DNA of 64,000 bases from JANNVK01 sp031430435 (GTDB lineage: Bacteria; Acidobacteriota; Blastocatellia; Pyrinomonadales; Pyrinomonadaceae), in assembly GCA_031430435.1 (NCBI GenBank), contig JANPBM010000049.1, positions 19,981 through 83,980 on the forward strand. The letters run 5' to 3'. Made by a program: the position numbers and the translations under genes. Positions 25,901-34,171 of the stretch are shown here, in pieces (the stretch's first letter is position 1; each line of letters begins with the position of its first letter). Below the pieces are notes generated by a model. It saw nothing but the letters and a program-made list of their open reading frames with translations. It was not told the DNA's origin and did no database searches.

Positions 25901-27538
25901 GGAATTTTAGGCGACCGCACGTCGGAACTCAACAAACAGTACAACGATATTTTCACCTATTATTCAAAGCTGCAAACGAATGAGGCAGATGCTTACAACA
26001 AACGTTTGGCGAATATTGCGGATCGTGAAAACGCAATTCGTCAGCTGAAGAAAATGTCGGCGGAACAGCGAAACCGCGAACTTGCCAAACTCGATCTGGA
26101 ACGTCAAAAAGAAGTTGAAAGTTTTAACGAAAAAGGTTTCAGGTTAGAACAAACAAACGGCGAAACGGCTTACAAAGCCTTGCTTGATTCAATCGCAAAA
26201 CAATCTCGGGCGACAATTAGAATTGACCGTGCGACCGAAGCAAGTACTCCGTTCACGGATTCGTTTAAGACTAAAGAGCAGATCAATTTCAGCGACTACA
26301 CCAAGAAGTTTGCTTTGATCGATGAGGAAATGCGACGGCTGAAAGATGCTCGTGAAGATTACAAGGTCGGCACTAAAGCCAGAATCGATCTTGAAAACGA
26401 AATCGAAAAGAAGATCGAAGAACGTTCCGAGTTGGAAGTTTCCGAAATCGAAGATGCCAAAAAGGCACGGCACAACGATCTTGAAGACCGAAGAAGTTTC
26501 GTCTTGCAGTTGAGGGAATTCGGGGCGGAAACCGTCAACGCCCGGCTTGATGCAGATCGTCAAGAAATTGATATGCTCGTCGCGTTTGGTGCGAAAAAAT
26601 CAGTTATCCGCCAAAAAGAGTTTGAGCTTGCCAAAAAAGAGGAAGAACAAAAACATCTCGCCCGGCTCGCCGATTTAGCGGCAAAACGCGATGAACTGAC
26701 AAAACTGACAGCATTTGAAGATGAAAAGTTACGCATCATTCGTGATTACAATATTCTCGAAGAAGAAGAAAATCGCCGACACGCGAATGCTCAAGCTATA
26801 AACGCCCAAAACGGCAAGGAAGAAAGTTGGATTGATCGGCTGAAAAAACAATCCGCCGAATTGCCGACTTTGAAAGAGAACTTTACCAATTTTGCCGGCG
26901 GGATCGGCGAATCTGTCGGCAATATTTTCGCCAACGCAGTCACGAATTGGGATGGCACATTTAAAGGTTTTTTCAAATCTATCGGCAGAGGTTTCGCCGA
27001 TTTAGCTAAAGAGTTGATTGCTCAAATGATTAAGATCTTAGTTTATAAAGCTATTTTTGCCTTGATCGGAGCATTCGCAGGCGGAGCATCGGGTGGAACG
27101 GGGACACTGAACCAAACAGGAGGTCTCGGCGGTTTCGGGCTTCCCGCCGGCGGTTTTGCTTACGGTGGTTTTGTGTCGGGACCGGGAACCGGAACGAGTG
27201 ATTCAATTCACGCCAAATTATCAAACGGCGAATTCGTTCAACAAGAAAAAGCTGTTCGGCATTACGGCGTTCCGTTTATGAACGCGATCAATAATTTGAG
27301 TTTGCCGCGAATTCAAAGCCATCGCACACCGGCTTTTGCGGGCGGCGGTTCGGTTTCGGGAAATTCAAGCAGTAGTTCGATGTCGTCCGGCAATATTTCG
27401 AATTCTTCTTCGGTCATCAATCAGGTTACGATGCACGTCCACACGCCGGACGCGAACAGTTTCAGACGTTCGGACAGTCAAATCCGGCGTGAAATGACCG
27501 CAAAACTGAACACGGAAAATTTGAAGCGAGGTTTATAA
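22922..27538 (+). CDS. Tail tape measure protein
   Basis: 1538 residues, the longest gene in the prophage. Helical throughout, with Gly-rich and hydrophobic parts near residues 200-225 and 1370-1400 (LAKELIAQMIKILVYKAIFALIGAFAGG). GFVSGPGTGTSDSIHAKLSNGEF near the C-terminus is the usual tape-measure signature. A repeat of about 52 residues occurs twice at about 661-764 (KGIGDGAKEG and AGIGDGAKEG mark the ends). At about 1.5 A per residue of helix, the tail would be roughly 230 nm long. Confidence 0.9.
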   Translation: MIEVFDLFGTLGLNTDDFDRDLSKSRLSVKAFKKELEKLEAQELNFNKAKKDLSNLNSELKKFKAFDLTKEVKFTGLGNAKTDVAGLNAELKKTTTVASGFKNLGKDFSLDQITRSSHELSKTFAESQRAGNSYQETLRRFTPEVNRLASAVKRGSADQADYNRRISQLSPDMQKAIGETRRFGKEINELGAKTKSASGGGGWLKTAIVGGAAGGAGGAVISTVASQLKSLAEDGVKAYGSLDKLTRFTATLDKNFQTPEGLKQFRNDIAKLSTQIPHDADKIAQASFTVKSAYQNLSEPELISYLREFGQAASASNTDIATHTQNVVALAKQYGITAAQLPQFNALIASGFGQALAADAQVAAGFNQVLNSAKSTKQELNSLVAAMSVLQGASNDAEGNTTLLKNALEKLSDPKYIEGFKQIGISVFDSSGNFKQIGEVINEVSDAMNGLSDQDIAKKFDFLKDQQARQGFLTLARNAKAFNEEITRGGDAAAFNAKTNTMLNADENRWKLFWNTIENGQRAFGGRVSFAFSTTFSQQTGTGTIRALFVNMGAEIMNGFTYLSESVARGGVGLAHSFLITVAEAFGGNSSGWMSAAKAQQDKDIGDWFSGFYTNIEENRSKYLGDIKESQIKYFKDILASPIASEQVKTEAKNSLAALSQTIAEGGNSLKDSLSSLANNSNLSQGLRDKLKEELKGIGDGAKEGIVASKQKIAEGGADLKVTLNNLLSDARLSTGLKEQIRKEIAGIGDGAKEGAAQAAPEVKSASTSIADVFKDNLFVQIANSRGGFLSAQSNLFSPNTSAANTTGQTVATAFGNSTVQGVNSQKPNIQSAQQNAVTNNINAQSLGQTIGSDWGAGVFLGVSSWAARIAAKTASIVSSMIKSAQEAQDSHSPSRRAAREIGMPFVQGIVEGIKAGAGLLDSTADGLIGGLFNGKDKTTVKGKGRGSSKRKSSGGGNNDKTLEATIDRLGDLNSWIDLELEKSNNAVERFYAGILGDRTSELNKQYNDIFTYYSKLQTNEADAYNKRLANIADRENAIRQLKKMSAEQRNRELAKLDLERQKEVESFNEKGFRLEQTNGETAYKALLDSIAKQSRATIRIDRATEASTPFTDSFKTKEQINFSDYTKKFALIDEEMRRLKDAREDYKVGTKARIDLENEIEKKIEERSELEVSEIEDAKKARHNDLEDRRSFVLQLREFGAETVNARLDADRQEIDMLVAFGAKKSVIRQKEFELAKKEEEQKHLARLADLAAKRDELTKLTAFEDEKLRIIRDYNILEEEENRRHANAQAINAQNGKEESWIDRLKKQSAELPTLKENFTNFAGGIGESVGNIFANAVTNWDGTFKGFFKSIGRGFADLAKELIAQMIKILVYKAIFALIGAFAGGASGGTGTLNQTGGLGGFGLPAGGFAYGGFVSGPGTGTSDSIHAKLSNGEFVQQEKAVRHYGVPFMNAINNLSLPRIQSHRTPAFAGGGSVSGNSSSSSMSSGNISNSSSVINQVTMHVHTPDANSFRRSDSQIRREMTAKLNTENLKRGL

Positions 27539-28159
27539 ATGTTGAATGAAGTTTGTCCGCTTCCGGTCGGCAATTGGAAGTCGGGACGCAGATTTATGAC
27601 GACTGTGACGGTCGGCAAAAACGGTCGAGAGCAACGCAACCGCGAGTGGCAGGATCCGCTTCGCGTGTTTAATGCTATATTTACGGTAAAAAAAGAAGCC
27701 GATGCAGTGGCGTTATTTGATTTTCACCAACGCGTCGGCGGTCGTCACGAATCGTTTTTGGTCAAAGATTATTTTGATTTTGATACGGAATGGCTGACCT
27801 TTCCGGGAACACACCCGGGAGGAACATTCAGCCGGCAATTATTCAAAACTTACCACGAAGGCTCAAACTCTTTCAATCGAAATTTAAAGCACATAAAACC
27901 AAATTCGGTGCATTTGCGAGAGGACGGCGGTGATATTTCACCGGCAAGTATGTCTGTGGATAATTTGACGGGAATCGTTACCTATTCCGCTGCCGAAGAC
28001 GCAATCATAACGTTTAAGGTTGACGAATATTACATTCCGGCACGGTTTGACGTTGACGAAATCAATTTGCAAATGCTTTATTTTTGGATTGACGCAACAA
28101 AAAAACGCATGGGTATTCAGTTTCCCGAGATTCCGATAATTGAGGTCAGAGAAGGATGA
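27539..28159 (+). CDS. Distal tail protein, DUF2460-like (GTA gp12 type)
   Basis: 206 residues. Pattern GRRFMTTVTVGKNGREQRNREW, FTVKKEADAVALFDFHQRVGGRHESFLVKDYFDF and a C-terminal FDVDEINLQMLYFWI match the DUF2460 family, found next to DUF2163 and NlpC/P60 genes in gene transfer agents and many siphoviruses. It forms a ring between the tube and the hub. Starts one base after tape measure stop, and overlaps the hub gene by ATGA. Confidence 0.78.
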   Translation: MLNEVCPLPVGNWKSGRRFMTTVTVGKNGREQRNREWQDPLRVFNAIFTVKKEADAVALFDFHQRVGGRHESFLVKDYFDFDTEWLTFPGTHPGGTFSRQLFKTYHEGSNSFNRNLKHIKPNSVHLREDGGDISPASMSVDNLTGIVTYSAAEDAIITFKVDEYYIPARFDVDEINLQMLYFWIDATKKRMGIQFPEIPIIEVREG

Positions 28160-29085
28160 TTACAGTTAGAAATTTTTCATTGCCGTATGGTGCTAATTCG
28201 TTATTGAATCATCTCGATTCAACTGAAACCAATTTAACTATGTTCGGCAAAATTACGCCATCAGCACATTGGGGCGGAAGTGCGAACGCGGTCGGTTTTA
28301 CGGCGAATACACGCGATATTTATCTTGCGATTCACGGTATAACTTTTCAGTCTGCACCGGGAATTTTGCCGTCCGTAATTGAAAGTTCTACCGGATCGGA
28401 AAGTTCGAATTTGGAAAATACCATCTTTTTCGATCACGCGGGAATTACCGAAGAAGGTTTAGAAGCAGGAAAGTGGGATTATGCGGCGTGTGAATTGTGG
28501 TTGATGAATTGGAAAGCCTTGGCGATGGGTGAACTCGTGATATTTTCGGGCAATTTCGGCGAGATGCACAATTTGCAAACCTTTTTCAAAGTTCAGGCAG
28601 AAGGTAAACATTCCGCTTTGCAAAATTCCTTCGGCGAAATTACGTCTCGTTTATGCCGCGTCAAGGAATTCCGCGATGCACAATGCGGTCACACGGCAGC
28701 AATTACGACCGACGGTTTTTCAGTCAGCAATACGCTGACTGTTTCGAGCGTAACCGATAAATATAATTTGAAATTTACACGCTCAAGCGAAAACATCCCC
28801 GATGATTTTTACACAAACGGGAAAATTACGGCATTATCGGGTGCGAATTCGGGTTTGTCGCGTGAAATTTCGGTTGGCACAGGTGCCGGCACAGCTTTTG
28901 TAAATATCGCTTTGAAACGAGCATTTCCGTTTCCGATTTCCGCCGCTCAAACTTTCACGCTCGTTGCCGGTTGCGACCGAACCTTGGACCGATGCAAGTA
29001 TTTTGAAAACGCGGTCAATCGCCGAGCCGAAGATTTTATTCCGGGTCTTGAAAACGCTTATCGTGTTCCGCCGGCATCAAACTGA
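28156..29085 (+). CDS. Tail hub protein, DUF2163-like, with conserved Cys set
   Basis: 309 residues. N-terminal half matches the DUF2163 hub domain (YLAIHGITF, LEAGKWDYAACELWLMNW). The C-terminal part has CRVKEFRDAQCGH and GCDRTLDRCKYFENAVN. In gene transfer agents and lambda gpL these four Cys bind an iron-sulfur cluster, and all four are present here. It should be the hub at the tail tip, contacting the peptidase and the large tip protein. The 101 bp after it hold no convincing gene. Confidence 0.8.
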   Translation: MITVRNFSLPYGANSLLNHLDSTETNLTMFGKITPSAHWGGSANAVGFTANTRDIYLAIHGITFQSAPGILPSVIESSTGSESSNLENTIFFDHAGITEEGLEAGKWDYAACELWLMNWKALAMGELVIFSGNFGEMHNLQTFFKVQAEGKHSALQNSFGEITSRLCRVKEFRDAQCGHTAAITTDGFSVSNTLTVSSVTDKYNLKFTRSSENIPDDFYTNGKITALSGANSGLSREISVGTGAGTAFVNIALKRAFPFPISAAQTFTLVAGCDRTLDRCKYFENAVNRRAEDFIPGLENAYRVPPASN

Positions 29086-29186
29086 TTTTGGCGGAAGAAA
29101 ACGACAAGTATTATCGGTATTCTTCCATTTTGCCTGTAAAGCATTGTATTTAGTGCATTTGCAAACGGAAGAAAAATATTGAATTT

Positions 29187-29636
29187 ATGATTTCACGCGA
29201 AAACATTATTTCCGCCGCTCGTGAACTAATCGGCGTTCCGTATCTGCACCAAGGGCGAAACGTGCGGACGGGAATCGATTGCGTCGGTTTGTTGGTTCTG
29301 ATCGGACAGATAATCGGTTATGAAGAAATTCACGATCTTGCCGATTATCGCCGCGTTCCGTCAAGTTCGACATTGCTTGAATTTCTGAAAAGGAATTTAG
29401 ACGAAATTTCGCTCGAGCAAATTCAAGCGGGCGATTTTGTGTTAATGACCTTGGGCGGACGGAAAGCCCGGCATACGGCAGTAATTTCATCGTTGGAGAC
29501 CGATCTGGTAAAGGGAAAAGAACCGATGCTGATCCACGCTCTGAATGACGGAAATATAACCCGCGTCATCGAACAGCCGGTCAAGCGATGGCAGCATTTA
29601 TTCGTTAAAGGATTTCAAGCGAAAGGTTTAATCTGA
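29187..29636 (+). CDS. NlpC/P60 tail-tip peptidoglycan peptidase
   Basis: 149 residues. GIDCVGLLVLI carries the catalytic Cys (about 33), and KARHTAVIS the His (about 99). The downstream IHALND fits the third residue region. This is the C40 peptidase found in tail tips (lambda gpK, GTA gp14), which cuts the cell wall at DNA entry. The ATG follows a 100-bp gap from the hub gene. Confidence 0.85.
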   Translation: MISRENIISAARELIGVPYLHQGRNVRTGIDCVGLLVLIGQIIGYEEIHDLADYRRVPSSSTLLEFLKRNLDEISLEQIQAGDFVLMTLGGRKARHTAVISSLETDLVKGKEPMLIHALNDGNITRVIEQPVKRWQHLFVKGFQAKGLI

Positions 29637-29676
29637 TTCTCCGATTTACGGTTATATTATAACCAAACATAACTAT

Positions 29677-32550
29677 ATGGCTTCAATTGCAATTCAAGTC
29701 GGCATCATGGCAGGTTCAATGCTTGTGCAGTATCTGACGGCACGGCGTGTAAAACGACCGCCGACCGATAAAGGTCGTTATGACGATATTCGTATTCAAG
29801 GAAGCGATTACGGAGCATATATTCCGCGAATTTGGGGCAAGGTCAGGTTCGCTCCGCAAATTGTTTTCTCAAACGGAATTCAACATTATACCGTTGATTC
29901 GGGCGGCGGAAGCGGCGGAAAAGGCGGCGGCGGAAACGGCAACGGTTCGGGCGGAACCGTCCGCGAACACGTTTATCAAACCTCAGTCGCGTTGCTGGCT
30001 TGCCACGGTCCGATTGTTGATTTTGTAAAAATTTGGGCGGACGCAGATGTTTTAAGCGGTTCGACAGTTCCCGTCAACCAAACCGGCTTTGAAGCCGAAA
30101 ATGCAACGCTTGCCGGCGGAGCAAATGCGGTTGCCGATGCGGACTGCTCGAACGGTCAAAAAGTTGTCGGAGTCGGTAACGGCGGAACAGTTTCATTTGA
30201 TTTTGCATCTTTCGCACCAACTTTTTTTCCCGAAGATCCGCCGGAACTGGTTTTGCATACTCAATTCACCTTTTACTATAAATCAATTGGCAACAAAACC
30301 GCTTATCTGAGTTTCGACGGCAATACACCCGAACCGTATTTGTTTTTAGATACTGCAGACGCTTTGGCTACGCGGACAATTTTAATCGAAGGCGAGGTTG
30401 CAACGTGTGTTGTTTCAAATCCTTCGGCGGATGCCCCTGATCTGGACAGAATATCTTTCAGATATGTATTTATTCACCAAATCGGTACAACCGGCGGCAA
30501 CGGAAATTTCAGCGTTTCAGGTTTTCATAATCCAAAAATCCTTTATCCGAGCAATCCTGATGATCCAAGCGATTATTACGATTATTATCCGCCAAAAAAT
30601 ATCTCAACAGGTGAAATTGTCGCCGGCACTCCGATTCCGAGTCAAAGTATCAGATTTTACACAGGCACGGAAACACAAACACCCGATTCGGCGATTGTCG
30701 CGTATTTAGATCAGCGTTTCGGAGTCGGCGAAGGCGTAAAACGGGCATCGGCAATGCGTGGTTTGGCGTATGTGATGCTCGAAAACATCACAATCCCGAA
30801 CGGTCGTCTGCAAAATTTTACGATGGAAGTAAATCAAGGCACTACGTCCGTCGGACAGATTATCAAAGATTTATATGCTGAAGCAAGAATTCCCGAAACT
30901 GATGTTGATGTGTCAGACTTGTCGGGTTTGACGCTGACGGGATTAATCGTGTATCAGTCAACACCCGCAGCGGAAATTATTAAAAAATTGGAGATGTGGT
31001 TTGATTTTGAGATGGTCGAAAATAACGGCAAATTTGTCGCTGTGCGTGAAGATTCCGCGATTGTCGCTACGTTGACGGCACAAGATTTACGCGGTCATAA
31101 TTTCGGCGATACTTTTCCCGACTTTGATGATGATATTATGTACGCCGACGAGGTTTCATTGCCGCGTGAAGTCCACGTTACACATCTTAATCCCGCGTTG
31201 GATTATCACAACGAAACTCAAACTGCTCAATTATTCGCTGCGACGAATGCGAATGAAAAAGTAGAGCTGAACTTTCCGTTTGTTTCGACACCCGATGAAG
31301 CCCGCAAAGTTGCCGAAAAATATTTGCTGAAAACACACATCGAACGAACAAAGCATTCGTTTTCAACGCTGCCGAAACATCAAAAATTACAGGTCGGCGA
31401 CCGTGTAACGCTTCAACTCGCAACTCGAAATTATGATGTGAAATTGAAGAAAAAAGCGGCGGCAATTCCGAGCGGCAGAATAGACTATCAAGCAGTCGCA
31501 TCGGACGCAAGCATTTACAGCCAAATTCAGAGCAAAACCAACACCGAATCTCCGCACGGATTTATGTTCAAAGACGCAGCACAGCCGAATTTTCCGGCAA
31601 ATTCAAAATTGGTGATTTTTGAATCAACACCGCTCATTGGTCAGCACGGCACGGACTTCGGTGTTTATATGGCGGTTTGCGGACGCGGATTAGGAACGTG
31701 GAACGGAGCGACAGTTTTCCGTGAAACCCTGCCTGAACAGTTCGAGTCAATTTCGCAGATCGAAATACAAGCAAATATCGGCGTTGCTCAAAATACACTT
31801 GGCAATTTCACGCCGAGCGGAGAGACCTTAGACGAAACCGACGAAACAAACGGATTGACGATATTTTTTCATAATACGACAAATTTGGAATCAATTACTT
31901 TGGCTGAAGCTGAAGCAAATCCGCAATCGAATTTAATCCGAATCGGAGATGAGTGGCTTCAATTTTTGACCGCAACCGCAGAAGTATTTGAGAAGTTTTC
32001 TTATTTTCGATCAGCCTGGACGATCAGTAATTTGCGACGCGGAAAATTCGGCACAGGTCAAACGCTTGGCAGCCATCTAGCCGACGAAAACTGCATCGTA
32101 GCGACAGGTTCACTGAAATGGCGAAAATACGAACCGCAGGAAATCGGCTTGAGCCAAAATTTCAAGGTCGTCACGGTCGGGCAAGATTCGGAAGTCGGGC
32201 AGATTACCGCTCATGCGTTTGAACCGCAAAATTTATATCTGAATAATAAATTTGATTTAAACTTAAAATATTCCGACAGCGGGCGATTATTCGGGAATAA
32301 AAATGCAGACGTCTTAGTTATTTTTCAACTTCCGCTTGTAAAAGAAAAACTGATTTACAGATTTGTATGTATTGAAAAAGACGGAATGCAAATTCAAGCG
32401 GATGCGTCAGAAACGATAATTTTTGATGCAACGGAAGGCAGTCCGGGCGGAAATATCAATACATCGTCTGCCGGTTCGTACGCCGAAATCGAAGGAATCA
32501 ACGGGAAATGGGTCTGCCGAACATATACGGGTGTTTGGTTTAGAGTTTAA
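29677..32550 (+). CDS. Large tail-tip protein (GTA gp15/lambda J-like)
   Basis: 957 residues. The N-terminus has a hydrophobic helix (ASIAIQVGIMAGSMLVQYLTA), then IQGSDYGAYIPRIWGKVRFAPQIVFS, which is the conserved start of tip proteins in GTA and siphoviruses. A Gly/Ser-rich linker lies at about 75-95. The body is beta-rich with DVDVSDLSG and LRGHNFGDTFPDFDDD. The C-terminal tail likely carries the receptor-binding part. It ends at a strong hairpin (32550-32587) at the end of the late operon. Confidence 0.78.
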   Translation: MASIAIQVGIMAGSMLVQYLTARRVKRPPTDKGRYDDIRIQGSDYGAYIPRIWGKVRFAPQIVFSNGIQHYTVDSGGGSGGKGGGGNGNGSGGTVREHVYQTSVALLACHGPIVDFVKIWADADVLSGSTVPVNQTGFEAENATLAGGANAVADADCSNGQKVVGVGNGGTVSFDFASFAPTFFPEDPPELVLHTQFTFYYKSIGNKTAYLSFDGNTPEPYLFLDTADALATRTILIEGEVATCVVSNPSADAPDLDRISFRYVFIHQIGTTGGNGNFSVSGFHNPKILYPSNPDDPSDYYDYYPPKNISTGEIVAGTPIPSQSIRFYTGTETQTPDSAIVAYLDQRFGVGEGVKRASAMRGLAYVMLENITIPNGRLQNFTMEVNQGTTSVGQIIKDLYAEARIPETDVDVSDLSGLTLTGLIVYQSTPAAEIIKKLEMWFDFEMVENNGKFVAVREDSAIVATLTAQDLRGHNFGDTFPDFDDDIMYADEVSLPREVHVTHLNPALDYHNETQTAQLFAATNANEKVELNFPFVSTPDEARKVAEKYLLKTHIERTKHSFSTLPKHQKLQVGDRVTLQLATRNYDVKLKKKAAAIPSGRIDYQAVASDASIYSQIQSKTNTESPHGFMFKDAAQPNFPANSKLVIFESTPLIGQHGTDFGVYMAVCGRGLGTWNGATVFRETLPEQFESISQIEIQANIGVAQNTLGNFTPSGETLDETDETNGLTIFFHNTTNLESITLAEAEANPQSNLIRIGDEWLQFLTATAEVFEKFSYFRSAWTISNLRRGKFGTGQTLGSHLADENCIVATGSLKWRKYEPQEIGLSQNFKVVTVGQDSEVGQITAHAFEPQNLYLNNKFDLNLKYSDSGRLFGNKNADVLVIFQLPLVKEKLIYRFVCIEKDGMQIQADASETIIFDATEGSPGGNINTSSAGSYAEIEGINGKWVCRTYTGVWFRV

Positions 32551-32587
32551 AAACAAAAGTCTGTCTTTGTCGGCAGACTTTTGTTTT
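32550..32587. terminator. Bidirectional terminator at end of late operon
   Basis: A perfect 14-bp stem (AAAACAAAAGTCTG with its complement) and a 10-nt loop, flanked by A on the left and T on the right so it can act on both strands. It separates the rightward late operon from the leftward genes. Confidence 0.85.
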
Positions 32588-32762
32588 CAGGTTTGGTTAG
32601 GGCAATCGTTTTTGATTTTTGCGTAAATATAATCTTTCAAGTTGTCGGACAGACTAATCAGTCCGACTCCGATAATTCCGTTTAATTCGATAACCGCGTC
32701 AGTTACTTGCTCGAGGTTAAACCTTTTTCGACAATAAGTTGTTTAATTTCTTGCTTTTCCAT
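32587..32762 (-). pseudogene. Frameshifted small phage gene
   Basis: ATG at 32762 follows a good Shine-Dalgarno (GAGGAG). The frame reads MEKQEIKQLIVEKG and stops after 19 codons, but the -1 frame continues with FNLEQVTDAVIELNGI and ends at 32587 after about 43 codons. Adding one A in the A5 run near the shift restores a continuous 58-residue protein (VEKRFNLEQV). So it is either a frameshift mutation, a sequencing error, or a slippage product. The stop lies in the terminator stem. Confidence 0.55.
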
Positions 32763-32770
32763 AATTCTCC

Positions 32771-33196
32771 TCAATGATTTTTTTGATCGTAAAGATATAA
32801 ACCGAGTCCGAATTTAGCGGCGGCTCGTCTGAGTGCCATACTTTCGGAATTACTGGACGAATTACCGTATGAATCTAAATCCTCGTCCTCTTGACCGCTT
32901 GCGTCGCGGAAAACAATTCCTTCCAAACACGGGATTGAAATTCTAACCGTCATAATCAGCTTTCCGGCGATGGATTCGATTGAACGAATCTCGTAACACC
33001 AACCGCTTGCGTAATGGTCAAGATATTTAATTGCATCGTGCCACGCGATATAAACGATTTCTTTGCCGCCTTGTTTGCGTTTGCGTAAATGCCGGTTTGC
33101 CACAGGTTTTGATAAATCTTTGCCAATATCGCGGATTGAACGCAATTCGTTCGTGATTTCGGTTGTAATTTCTTCGGTAATGTTTTCTTTGTTCAT
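32771..33196 (-). CDS. Rad52-like single-strand annealing protein (DdrA/Rad52 family)
   Basis: 141 residues. YIAWHDAIKYLDHYASGWCYEI, LIMTVRISIP and the C-terminal ESMALRRAAAKFGLGLYLY form the Rad52/DdrA signature. These proteins anneal complementary single strands and drive phage recombination and end repair. It lies near the right end, away from the replication genes. Only the conserved core is present, without a C-terminal extension. Confidence 0.8.
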   Translation of the reverse strand: MNKENITEEITTEITNELRSIRDIGKDLSKPVANRHLRKRKQGGKEIVYIAWHDAIKYLDHYASGWCYEIRSIESIAGKLIMTVRISIPCLEGIVFRDASGQEDEDLDSYGNSSSNSESMALRRAAAKFGLGLYLYDQKNH

Positions 33197-33208
33197 AATT
33201 TTATTTTC

Positions 33209-33439
33209 TTAATATCTGTCAAACGCAATAAATAAACATTCAACTACATCGTCCGCATCATTAAATCCTGCGTCAAAAGGATTCACCATTCGGTGTTTAT
33301 CTGTACTAACTTTCAGTTTTTCCAACGTGATTTCTTCGGCATATTCGCCGTGGTCGTAACCGCAAATCGGCATATTCGGCGGATATTCTGCCAGAAGTTT
33401 GTCGGCTAATTCTTTTACGGTTGTAAATTTTGGTTTCAT
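33209..33439 (-). CDS. Hypothetical phage protein
   Basis: 76 residues, acidic, with ICGYDHGEYAEEITLEKLKVS and DADDVVECLFIAFD. No known family. Its start overlaps the stop of the preceding reverse-strand gene by ATGA, so the genes form one operon. Confidence 0.55.
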   Translation of the reverse strand: MKPKFTTVKELADKLLAEYPPNMPICGYDHGEYAEEITLEKLKVSTDKHRMVNPFDAGFNDADDVVECLFIAFDRY

Positions 33440-33609
33440 AATTCTATTTCAATCTCCAATTCAGGCGGAAAGCCTACCTTAAAACGTCGTTCTTCTACAA
33501 AATCAATGTCAGTAACTCTGACGTTGTTTTCCATTTCAAATTTACTGATTAAACTTTGAATCTCTTGCTCAAGTAATCCTTTATTGATGTGAATCTGTTC
33601 TTTATCCAT
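33436..33609 (-). CDS. Small hypothetical phage protein (57 residues)
   Basis: ATG at 33609 opens a 57-residue frame (MDKEQIHINKGLLEQEIQSL ... ELEIEIEL) filling the gap between two other genes. It ends in an ATGA overlap with the next gene. The N-terminal half is a predicted helix; the C-terminal half is beta. No family recognised. Confidence 0.55.
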   Translation of the reverse strand: MDKEQIHINKGLLEQEIQSLISKFEMENNVRVTDIDFVEERRFKVGFPPELEIEIEL

Positions 33610-33611
33610 AT

Positions 33612-33950
33612 TTATTTACTTCCTGTTTGCGTGTTCGGGTAATTATCTTGTAACCAAATAAACCATTTTTTACTTGGGTTAAGCCGAATAAACTTTTCAA
33701 GAGCTTCTTTCAAACCGCCTAGAAAATATTCACCTTCTGCTTTGAAAGTTGATTTGCTTAATTGCTCACATTTGGAACTTTCAATGATATTCATTTTTGC
33801 GGTTGCACAGTTATCACAATCATCGAAAAAAGCGTCGGCTTGACCGTAACAGTACCCGAAAGTTTTGCCGCAAGTTCCGCAATCAAAAGAGTTATTTTCT
33901 TTATTGCATTCGCCGCATTGACATTTAATTTTAGTATTTTCGTTGCTCAT
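33612..33950 (-). CDS. Cys-rich zinc-binding phage protein
   Basis: 112 residues. The N-terminal half has CQCGEC, CGTCG, GYCYG and CDNC, enough for two zinc sites of rubredoxin-like type. The C-terminal half is helical and ends with KWFIWLQDNYP. The function is unknown. Confidence 0.55.
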   Translation of the reverse strand: MSNENTKIKCQCGECNKENNSFDCGTCGKTFGYCYGQADAFFDDCDNCATAKMNIIESSKCEQLSKSTFKAEGEYFLGGLKEALEKFIRLNPSKKWFIWLQDNYPNTQTGSK

Positions 33951-33954
33951 ATTT

Positions 33955-34170
33955 TTATTGAAAATTCATCTTAATTCCCTGCTCCGTAAAATCTTCTTCC
34001 GTGTAACTTGTTTGGCATTTGTCGCAATCAATTGACTCGATGCCATTGTTTTTGTTTTTCAACACCAATTCGTTTTCCTCGACCGAACCTTTCCATCCGA
34101 GCAGTTCGCTCAATGTAAAATCGGTTGAACCGCATTTTCCGCACTTTCCTTTTTTGGTTATTTTGCTCAT
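33955..34170 (-). CDS. Small zinc-ribbon phage protein
   Basis: 71 residues. Four Cys arranged as CGKC near the N-terminus and CDKC further on form a typical zinc ribbon. It lies directly downstream (by transcription) of the WGR-PARP gene with a 1-bp gap. Zinc ribbons beside PARP-like enzymes could bind nucleic acid or partners, but this is unproven. Confidence 0.55.
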   Translation of the reverse strand: MSKITKKGKCGKCGSTDFTLSELLGWKGSVEENELVLKNKNNGIESIDCDKCQTSYTEEDFTEQGIKMNFQ

Positions 34171-34171
34171 A

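Noticed and set aside
29086..29186. Possible 21-residue reading frame between hub and peptidase genes
   Set aside because: TTG start, no clear ribosome site, very short; treated as a spacer.
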